Source of the DNA: Actinostola sp. cb2023
Taxonomy: Eukaryota; Cnidaria; Anthozoa; Actiniaria; Actinostolidae
Assembly: GCA_033675265.1 (NCBI GenBank)
Contig: JAUJYZ010000773.1
Location: 322,001-386,000, forward strand
DNA: 64,000 bases
Direction: 5' to 3'
The position numbers and the translations under genes were made by a program. Below the pieces are notes generated by a model. That model worked only from the letters and a program-made list of their open reading frames with translations. It searched no databases and was not told where the DNA came from. Shown piece by piece: positions 12,601-24,600 of the stretch (positions are counted from its first letter, which is position 1; every line of letters starts with the position of its first letter).

Positions 12601-15600
12601 ATATAGTCGTGAATTTTGAAACTCTCTTTTCCTTAACTCGCCGAAATAGCCATTTCCTTAGGACCACTTTCGCTAACACGTGTTTTCCTTCTGCACGCCC
12701 GAAAAGGATGCCGAGAAACATCCTGGAATTTCGGCATAGATCTGGGAGAAATGATCCTCTTTTAAGAATATATAGAAATCGAGCAGGCTCGGTCCTACAT
12801 GGGCAAATGATATTGCATGGGTTGCATTCTTTAGAAAAGTGGGAGTCGTTCAAAAATGCCTTTTGTAGGTCCTGGAATCCTAAACACAGAAAGCGTTTTT
12901 TTAAGAGAAAACGATTTCACAATGAGACCGCCATTTTTGAATTTCCAAACGGCAACGTCGAAATGTGATCAGGACATTCGTATCTAAACTCCTGATTTCT
13001 TCCAGGTTAATGGTCTCTACCACACCAGTCATTTTTAATGATGCTGTCCTGGGGGCTTCTGTGGTGAATAATGGCTATAAACACTATAAAAATGCAAAAT
13101 TGGCCCTTTTCGAGTAGTGATTACTACTAGCCCCTATGAGCTCCCAAGAAGAAAGGCAGCACACGTGAAGAAGCTTGGAGCCCACAGGCATTCAGAACTG
13201 TCAAGATTTCCATGGAAACCCCTTATACGGAATCGAAATTTCCTACGACTGATTGTCGAGAAAATCGCTAAAAAACTAAAAATAGCTAAGGAGCGAATGG
13301 GTTAACACAAAACCTTACACGATGAATAGAATGAAGACAAAAACCCAGCCTAGTTTTCCTCTTTGCTCGTCTCTGGATTCAGTGTCAGTAAGTATGAGCT
13401 TTGGTGAAGTGTTGCCACGCGGCTCATATTGCTGGCCACGCCGTGCTGAGGAGTCCCAGTAAGGACAAAACAGCTGTCCCGGCTGCATTCTAGTTGCGAG
13501 CATTTCTCATGTCAGGTTTAGCTAACCGTTGTGCTATGTGTTATTGTTGCTAGTCTGGCTAGTTGATATATGTTGCCCAGAAAGTCGTACACAGTCTTTT
13601 CTTACTGTTTTAGTTTGAATATGTCTGGGATTTGATATTAGCAAACAAACTCTTCCAATATCGTAGGATGTATAAGTCCACATACTGATAAAAAGCTGGA
13701 GAAACAGAGACTAGACAGAATGGGAGAAATGATCAGGCAATGAGAAAGAATGGGAGAAATGATCAGGCAATGAGAAAGAATGGGAGAAATGATCAGGCAA
13801 TGAGAAAGAATGGGAGAAATGATCAGGCAATGAGAAAGAATGGGAGAAATGATCAGACAATGAGAAAGAATGGGAGCAATGATCACATGAGAAAGAATGG
13901 GAGCTAGATCAGGCAATGAGAAAGGGGAGAAAGATCAGCAATGAGAAAGAATGGGAGAAATGATCAGGCAATGAGAAAGAATGGACACGATCAGGCAAAC
14001 TAGCTAGAAAAACATAGCTCATTATCTCCGTTCACATTGGTAATATTGACCGGAAACAGGCAAATTTCAAACCATGTCGGGACATGGTTTAAACTCTGGA
14101 AACTTGTTAATGGTGTTGGCTTTGACAGGCAATGAGATTTATTTTTCCTAAATGTGGGAGAAAATCGCGCGTGAGAAAGAATGAGAGAAATGATCAGGTT
14201 CACATTTTAGTTGGGTTTTATTCGTGTTTGAAGACAGCCCAAACTTTGTTTCTTCTCTCTTCATTGTTTTAGATTCGTTACTTATATCTATTATTCACTC
14301 CTCGTTTACTTGGAACAATCAAGAAATCAGAAAAGTTAGTTGTTTATATAAACCGCCAAAATTTCAAATAACAGATATTGGATTCAGTTACTATTGTTGA
14401 GTAGTAACTAGCTTGAAAATAACAATGTGAACATGCATAAAAGGTTAACTAGCTAAATCTTCAAACACGATGATAGATGAACAAACGCATACATGAGCTT
14501 AGCTAGCTAACTTTCGCTGTAGTCTGAACGCACTATGGGAGAAATGATCAGGCAATGAGAAAGAATGGGAGAAATGATCAGGCAATGAGAAAGAATGTGA
14601 GAAATGATCAGGCAATGAGAAAGAATGGGAGAAATGATCAGGCAATGAGAAAGAATGGGAGAAATGATCAGGCAATGAGAAAGAATGGGAGAAATGATCA
14701 GGCAATGAGAAAGAATGGGAGAAATGATTAGGCAACATACAACAAAATGTACATGTAGCCATAAAAGTACTAAACACATCTTACTGATAACTACATGTGA
14801 GGTGCATGTGTGCAAATCAGGAATCGCCATGTTGGAGAAGCACAACCATGTTTAAGTTACGTTTGTTGAGAGTCCTTATATTTTATTTTGTTCATCTAGT
14901 ATGTTCTGTTTAGCCTCAATAATTTTCAACACTGAAAGAGTCAAACAAAAAACTAGATTGTCAGTGTTGGCTTCAACACTGAAACATAAGGGTTTCAGAA
15001 CTACAAACTAGATGGTTCTTGCTTCCTTTGTCAAACGTACTACAGTAAAAACCCGCATATAAGAAACTGCGGATTAAGAACCTCCAGGCTGAAATTTAGC
15101 CAATTAAGCACCCAATATATAAGAACCAGTTCAGCCTGACAAATGAAGCAGGTTCTTATGAGAAAATGACTAAAGCTCAGAACACACCGGTACAGTCGGT
15201 GCTGAATATGCAGAAATAATATATTTACTATACAGTTGGGTTGTTAGTGTTTAGTGTGAATATTAGACCTTTCAGGGTCAATAGTTCACTAATTAAAACA
15301 AATTGTAAGGAAATACACCATACTGTATCAGGAACAATTGTGTTTTTTTTGCCCTGTAAATAAGAACCTGTTAAGAACCTATTCAGCCTGATTTCTCACT
15401 AGACACCCAATATATAAGAACCATTTCAGCCTGACTTGGAAAAATAGGGGTTCTTTTATGCGGGTTTTTACTGTAATCTATGTCATTACAGATGATATAG
15501 AGAGCCATTAATTCTGACTTCCTTCAGCTTTCGAAATACAAGCATCGGTGAAGATTACTGTAGCCAATAACAGTACATGCTGTAGTGTCATAGCTATTGT

Positions 15601-18600
15601 TCTTTAACACTATGATATATGTCTCATATATCAAAATTGATGACAACTTATCAAAGATGGCCAACCTTCATCAGGAAGTGGGCATCATTAAAGTTTCCAT
15701 ACTCTCCATTCAACCTTACACTACATGTACACCAACACCACTTCACAAGGACTTTATACCAAGGTAAGTTTGTGAATTTTTACAAAAAGTTTTCTCAACT
15801 TTGAAAGCATTACTGTTAAAAAAAACATTCTTGAGAAAGGTTTTAATTTCGAAAGTTTTTTGTTTTTTTTTATCTCAATAAGTAATCAAATATCATATTG
15901 TGGTTTTCATACAATTTTTGAAATGAGAACTAAAGAGAGCAATATTGTCTTTATTCTTTTGTTGTGTGTTAGACGTAATGGGGAATTGTATTTTGTTAAC
16001 ATTTTTAAAACAAATAAAATGTATTACTGGTATCAACTTGTTTTTAACGTTACTTACTGACTTTGATTTCGACTAGTTGTGGATGAGAGTGAAGTAATCA
16101 GTATGTAGTACAGTTTATAAAGAAAGGATCTTTTAAAAATCTCAAAAACAACTCAATTTAGAAAGAAATTTTTCACAAAACTTAAAAACGAATCATCATA
16201 TAAAACCGATCTCTTCAAGATATTATTATACAAAAGATTCCAATCAAGTCAAATGTCACTGCAAATACTGTGATTTCAACTTGACAAAATGAATATTTGA
16301 GAAGAAACACAATTTAGAGATTTTTGAATTTTGAATATCTGATTTTGAATTTTTGATTTTTGTCTTGATATTACGATCATTTTAGTAGAAAATCTCTTCA
16401 AGCAAAGCTGCTATGTGAATGATAAGATTGCTTAGATACATTATAACATTCTTCATGGTAAATTTAAACATTTTAGCAACAGTTCTTTTCAAACTTTAAT
16501 TCAACTAACAGGTCCTTTGAGAATGTATACTGAAGTAAAAACGCTTTCGAAACAAATATTTGACGTATTCAAGTTTTACATAAAGAAATACAATGATACA
16601 CAAACCAAGCTAAAACTACACTTCGATATTACTGTGAAATACTTTTTGATATTGGCATGTGTGACATCACAAGTAGATTTGATATATTATAACATGTATA
16701 TGTTATACTAATTACAGTAATCAATGATGATAGAAATGTATCGACAAGCTATTTCATCTCTACATCTACAATCATGATATCTCTATTATTATTTATATTT
16801 CATGAAGTCAGTCAGTAACAATCATACGATTGTTAAAAATATATTCAGCTCTACATGGATTTTGGTTTCAAGAATAAATAAAACATTGACAATGACATGA
16901 ACATCACCTAAAATCACTGTAAAGTACATGCAATTTACACTGCCGTCACACCAATGCCACTATGTTTCATTTAAATATAAAATGGGTTAATTTAACATAC
17001 AAAAACACAATATATAAAGTAGTGACACCAACTATTCGTGTTGATAATGAATTTGTAAGATAAAGTTTTGTAAATAAAATAAAATATAAAATATAAAAAA
17101 TAAAGTTGTATGTTTTTCTATATAACACTTTTGTTTTTATTTTATTTTTTTATTTTTTTATATTTTATCTGTGTAGGTACATGTACGTTAACAACAGATC
17201 ATTCAATATCAAGAAGCACAGTAACACATCGAAATAACATCAGAAAAAGGTATATCTTTACTAATAATAAATGTTTTCTACCAATATATTGTAGAAATAC
17301 AAAATGTATGTAGTTCAATATATTGTAGAAATACAAAATGTATGTAGTTCAATATATTGTAGAAATACAAAATGTATGTACTAAAACACAGGGCATGTAC
17401 ACAGATACAAATGAGTGTATACATGTAGATCATGTCATTCAGTTCTTTAAGCACAGCATATGGTTACCATCGTTACAGTGAGTGTTGCATGGGTTGGTAA
17501 GTGGTTAGTCACCAACATACCTTCTTATTGCTCAACCTATACTCAGTTGACATGACAATATAAGAGGTGTATATCCAATTAAACAAGGTTATATTATTTG
17601 AACCTTTTAGTGTAAGTATAAGTATAATTAAACACATCATATCAGTGATTTGTGAGTTGCACTATGTAGAGCTACATAAACCTTTAACCTCATTGTCATG
17701 TCATAGTACATAAGAGGTTCTATACCTTCATTTCATTCCTTTACGCACTTTACTCATTGTCATGATTACAGTGTTAAACCCTTCATTAAATAGTTTGTTT
17801 TTTTAAACTTTAATAAAGTGCAAAGTCAACAAAATGATGATGATTATTACACCTAATTTCAAAAACGTTATCCAATAATAATCAAAAAAGCCAAATAGGA
17901 TTTCATTAAAAGACAAAAGAAGTGCACTCAAGCTGAACTGTTTCTTTTGTCTTTTTGAATAAATTCGTATTTGGCTTATTTGGACAACGTTTTTGAAATT
18001 AGGTGTACTATATAATATATGTTATACTAATTAGTACAACCCTCGTTTAAATAAAGTCTTTATTATTATTATTATTAGTAGTAGTAGTAGTAGTAGTAGT
18101 ATAACATGACTGTACATGTGTAGCATGAATGATAATAATGAATGAATGAATGCACTTGAATTTTTTTATTTTGAAAATCGATTACATATGAAGCGAATAG
18201 TGAAATGTTTCAGTATCTTGTGATTTGGGAGTTATAAAGGTTTGAAATATTGATATACTAATTCGGTGATGTCAAATTATTTTTTTTTAACATATATATT
18301 ATATGGGCCTAGATGAAAATTACTAATAATTATTGTAATTCTAGTTGTTACCAAATAAAGTGTTGTTTTTTTTTAAAAATTTTTAATCTACCGTATATTA
18401 CCGTGTATAAGTCGACCTCGTGTATAAGTCGACCCCCCATTTTGGACTCAAAATCTAGTATTTTTCATGTTCTCGTGTATAAGTCGACCCAAAAGTCCAA
18501 TGAACAAGTGAGTAGGCAATTTGGATATTCAAGGCCATTTTGCAAAAACTTTTTAGGGCGAAAGTTTTAGAAAAAATGGCGAAATTGTTCTATTTCGCTT

Positions 18601-21600
18601 GTAGGTACGCTTTTGACCATAAGCCCGCTCGCATTTTTTTTCGATGTCTCTGAATCCCTAGCATATTAGCGAATTTCATTGGCTGATGATATCAACAATG
18701 ACTGATCGTGTCCCACTATTCACTTCATATGTACATGTCAACGATTTTCAAAAGAAAATATTTTGCTTCATATTCACTATAAAGAGGGTAAACACACGAC
18801 AGTTACAATTTTAAAAACACAGACACAATCGATATACTCGCTTTGAGTATTCAAAAGAATATTTTTATAATTAGAGAAACAATAACAAAGCGGAAGACAG
18901 GAAGGTTCACATGCAAGAATTAGATTATATTTTATTCCAGCTTTTGCAACAGTTTTGTTTTGTTTTGTTTTAACGTTTAAGGGATTTGACTTCGCCTATA
19001 AATGTACAAACAAACTTGTTAGATGAAAATTCAAACAAGTAGGCAGTGCAACCACAACAGCTTCACCAATTACTGTGGACCCAAAGAACTAGATAAATGC
19101 TATGATTATAAATATAAAAATTAAGGATTTAAAGGAAGTAGACTAGAGGGCTAAGCTGGTGAAAGTAGCTGGCAATATCACCAGTTGCTAGCACTGTTAG
19201 ATCACCTATTATCAAATAATAATAATAATTACTTATTAAAACAATACTCCAGTTTCGCGCTGTTTAGAGACGACCGCTGTCCGTGACAAAAGATGCATTT
19301 GTACAGGCTTAGCCTCAACTCAGAAAACAGTCCGTGCAATTCAAAAATGTTTCTATTGTTTCATGTCAACATTTTTTCGTGTTCTTGTTGATATTTGTGA
19401 ATAATTTACACTGCCTCGAGGCTAACCCTGTGCAAATGCGTCTGATGTCAATAAGTACAGCGGTTTTACAACGGGATCTGTGAACGCGAAAAGGGACTAT
19501 TGTACATTTTTGTACTTGCTAACTTTCTTACTTTTTCTAACTTTCAGATTGAAATGGCCAGGTTTTATATCCTGTGTTTACTAGTTATTCTGCTATCAAC
19601 GACGGTCAATTCACAAACTTTGGAAGAATGTACATTACAGTGCAAGAGCGACCCTGAGTATATTGCATGTATTACAACATGCAGCGGCGAAATTGAATGC
19701 GATCTGTGTGAAACCGTGACTCTACAGAATTGTATAGACTTATGCATGGGTTCATAACATTGTATTCTATCTACTCATTTTAATACTTGTAATGTGCATT
19801 TGAACATATTTATATGGAAAATGTGCAAATCATTTATTATTATTCTACCCAAGTATATCCATGTACTTCAAATGCAGTATCCGTTACCACAACAACCTTG
19901 AACATTTTGTCATAGTGAATGTTCTCAACTTGTAAAATTCTTTATGTACAGATATACATTGTAACAAACAAATCATGAACTACTCGTTGACTGGTTGTCG
20001 TTGTTTGATTTGCGCAGGCAGGGATTCCAGGCTAATCTAGCTGACCCCATCAAGTCATACCCTGCTAAATGATAACCCCTGTATACCCCATCAAGTCATA
20101 TCCTGCTAAATGATAACCCCTGTATACCCCATCAAGTCGTATCCTGCTAAATGATAACCCCTGTCGAGGCTAACCCATGCAAGTCATACCCTGCTAAATA
20201 ATAACAGCTGTATATCCCATCAAGTCATATCCTGCGAAAATGATAACCCCTGTATGCCCCATCAAGTCATATCCTGCTGAAAATGCCAGGTTTAACCCCT
20301 GTAGTTATTCTGCCATCAAGTCGTATCCTGCTAAATGATAACCCCTGTATATTACATCAAGTCTGAGTATATTGCATGTATACCCTGCTAAATGATAACC
20401 CCTGTATATCCCATCAAGTCATACCCTGCTAAATGATAACCCCTGTATACCTACAGAATTGTATAGACAAGCATCATACCCTATCTACTCATTTGATAAC
20501 CCCTGTAATGTCCCATTTCAACATATTTACCCTGTTAAATGCAAATAACCCCTGTATATCCCATCAAGTCATACCCATGTACTAAATGATAACCAGTATC
20601 CGTTACCCCCTTGAACATTTTGTCATATGAATGTTCTCAACTTGTAAAATTCTTTATGTACAGATATACATTGTCATATCCTGCTAAATGATGAACCCTG
20701 TTATATCCCATCAAGTCATACCCTGTTAAATGATAACCCCTGCTAATCTATACCCCATCAAGTCATATCCTGCTAAATGATAACCCCTGTATACCCCATC
20801 AAGTCATATCCTGCTAAATGATAACCCCTGTATATATCCCATCAAGTCATATCCTGCTAAATGATAACCCCTGTATATCCCATCAAGTCATACCCTGCTA
20901 AATGATAACCCCTGTATACCCCATCAAGTCTATCCTGCTAAATGATAACCCCTGTATATCCCATCAAGTCATATCCTGCTAAATGATAACCCCTGTATAC
21001 CCCATCAAGTCATACCCTGCTAAATGATAACCCCTGTATATCCCATCAAGTCATACCCTGCTAAATGATAACCCCTGTATACCCCATCAAGTCATACCCT
21101 GCTAAATGATAACCCCTGTATACCCCATCAAGTCATACCCTGCTAAATGATAACCCCTGTATACCCCATCAAGTCATACCCTGCTAAATGATAACCCCTG
21201 TATATCCCATCAAGTCATACCCTGCTAAATGATAACCCCTGTATATCCCATCAAGTCATACCCTGCTAAATGATAACCCCTGTATACCCCATCAAGTCAT
21301 ATCCTGCTAAATGATAACCCCTGTATATCCCATCAAGTCATACCCTGCTAAATGATAACCCCTGTATACCCCATCAAGTCATACCCTGCTAAATGATAAC
21401 CCCTGTATACCCCATCAAGTCATACCCTGCTAAATGATAACCAGTGTATATCCCATCAAGTCATACCCTGCTAAATGATAACCCCTGTATACCCCATCAA
21501 GTCATAGCCTGCTAAATGATAACCCCTGTATACCCCATCAAGTCATACCCTGCTAAATGATAACCCCTGTATACCCCATCAAGTCATACCCTGCTAAATG

Positions 21601-24600
21601 ATAACCCCTGTATACCCCATCAAGTCATACCCTGCTAAATGATAACCCCTGTATACCCCATCAAGTCATACCCTGCTAAATGATAACCCCTGTATATCCC
21701 ATCAAGTCATACCCTGCTAAATGATAACCCCTGTATACCCCATCAAGTCATATCCTGCTAAATGATAACCCCTGTATATCCCATCAAGTCATACCCTGCT
21801 AAATGATAACCCCTGTATACCCCATCAAGTCATATCCTGCTAAATGATAACCCCTGTATACCCCATCAAGTCATACCCTGCTAAATGATAACCCCTGTAT
21901 ACCCCATCAAGTCATACCCTGCTAAATGATAACCCCTGTATACCCCATCAAGTCATATCCTGCTAAATGATAACCCCTGTATACCCCATCAAGTCATATC
22001 CTGCTAAATGATAACCCCTGTATACCCCCATCAAGTCATACCCTGCTAAATGATAACCCTATAAGGGCAGGGTTGTCGCTAAGTGCCGGCTGCCGGCGAA
22101 ATTAGCCGGCTGAGAAAGTACAATCGCCGGCTGAATTTTGGCCGGCAATCTGAATCACCTCTGATACGGGGCTTCGCGCAGTTCCGAAGTTACAATAAAT
22201 TGTTATTTGTCAAACTATTATTGTCTAAATGAAATGGTTAAAATAAATACCCCCAAACAGCTTTGCTAAAAGTATAACACTTGGATACAGGCGCTATTTA
22301 ATACCCGCCATTTTCCGCCATCTTGTAAATTAAATACGAAGCTTAGTAACCCGGCATGCAAGAGGTTGCAAAAGACTGGGAACAAGATACGTGTTGACAA
22401 TGATAGTTACAGGTGTTGGATCGAGGATTGGATAGTACAGTACGCAAAGTGACAAGAAGTGCTCGGAATAAAATCCACTTCAATTTTCAAGCTCGTTTTA
22501 TAGTTTTTCAAAAGAATTTGTTGATTTTCTATTCAGTTTTGGTTTTCACTGAATTAAGGAACCCATCAATGCTGGAATATATATTACGTCAGAATATTGC
22601 TAATGCATTTTTGTGCTTTTCTGTGAAAACGGCAGCGAGTCATGGGTCAATGGGCAACAGGAAGCCTTCAGTCTGTTTCACTTGTCCCCTGATGATATCC
22701 GCGATAAAGAAGATGATGATAACAGTGCTAGTGATTCAGACTATGGCAGTGACATATTTTCTGATGATGATCTTTAAAGTGCTACTTAGACGAAAATCGA
22801 TCGAAGTTTAATTTAGCTGAAACTTCACTGAAATAATCTCAAAGAGCCATACAATTACTGGTTAATGTGTTTTCTCAAAATTCCTATGGGAAGTATTACA
22901 TTTTTATGAATCTTTAGAAGTGTCAGTGAGGTCATCTACTCAACCCTAACAATCAACACAGCTTCATTCCATACATTTCTTTGTGTTTAGTTTCTTGAAT
23001 TATTTTATTTCTATGAAGCTAAAAGTTTGGGTGAAGGAGTTTTCTTACATTATTTGTGCTTAGGATTGATTGTCTGACCAGTTGTCTTCAATGCAGAGCT
23101 GTTATCTGAATAAAACATTGATATATTTTGACTCACAAAATACAAAGAAATGTATGGAGCTGAATGTTGGGTTGAGTAGATGACGTCACTGACTCCTCCA
23201 AAGATTCATGAAAATATAGTACTTCCCTCTGGAATATCGAAAAAAGATTTTAACTAGTTATTATTAGACCCTTGAAGAATTATTCAATGAAGTTTCAGCT
23301 AAATTAAACTTCGATCGATTTTCGTCTAAGTAGCACTTTAAATTAAAATAAACTACTGTAAAATATCTGCAGAAAAGCCGCACCTTTCCACCAAAAATCT
23401 TTGCCGTCCAAAATGGGAGTGCGGCTTGTATCTGCATGTGTAAAAAGTATTCTAGTGTCCAGTTCTCTACCTTTCGATCACATGCCTGGTTACTAAGCTA
23501 CGAGACTCACGGACGGTCGAACGGACGAACACGTTCAGTTCTTGTTCACATGTAAAACGTCATTGAACAAATATGTCTAAGTAGGAAGACATGATGTTTA
23601 GTAAAATGATTGGTAAGATCGACTTTGTAGCATTATTTGTCTTAACTCCGAAACTTTACGGTCGATGAAACAGAGAAAATCCGAAAATGCTTTCTATAAA
23701 AAATAGCTCAATCAGCAGTAGCCGGCTCAAATTTGTCATCAGCCACCTGACGTTTTCCTTAGCGACAACCCTGTAAGGGGCCCATGCAAGAACAGTGTAA
23801 GTGACTTGTGAATGTACAGGAGAATTAAGACAACGATTGTGCTGTTATTCACATACCAGGAGTCTTGTTGACTTTCTTTTTCTGCCTTGAGAGGATTCCT
23901 TTGTCAGAAGTCCTCTGGAAGTTACTGCCCTTCCTTGTGGTATAACTTTAATAAAGAAATAAAACTAATTATTTTTAGTATTAATTTTGTAGTTATCATA
24001 GCACTAGAAAACATTATACCTTTCAACCAATGATTTCCTGTAAGCATTAGTAGCCAAGACTCCCATGATGTAGACATTAATATCGAGGACTTTAACACCC
24101 GCAACACCTTCCTTGCTTAGTGTAGTTGGTGTAGAACATTCTGGGCATGTTATGTGCGTCTTGTGGAGTCTTGCAAACTTTGTTAAACATCCCTCACAAT
24201 AGGTATGTGCACAATCCAGGAGTAGTGGGATGTTAGCACTCTTCTGATTCGATAAGACTACAAAATACATGTACATGATTGTAAGAAACAATATTGTTAC
24301 TACAATTTCAATGATTTGTTTCCATGTCCATGTATGTGAAAAAGAGTCCTCCATGCCAGTAAGCAATGCCAGTAAGCAATGCCAGTAAGCAATGCCAGTA
24401 AGCAATGCCAGTAAGCAATGCCAGCAAGCAATGCCAGTAAGCAATGCCAGTAAGCAATGCCAGTAAGCAATGCCAGTAAGCAATGCCAGTAAGCAATGCC
24501 AGTAAGCAATGCCAGTAAGCAATGCCAGTAAGCAATGCCAGTAAGCAATGCCAGTAAGCAATGCCAGCAAGCAATGCCAGTAAGCAATGCCAGTAAGCAA

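Noticed and set aside
12533..12968. Opposed open frames of 106 and 138 codons
   Set aside because: Inside the piggyBac-like element, no domain, overlapping each other; likely chance.
22413..22811. 132-codon plus-strand frame
   Set aside because: Another frame over the same bases (acidic, ending SDIFSDDDL) looks more protein-like; this one is probably its shadow.
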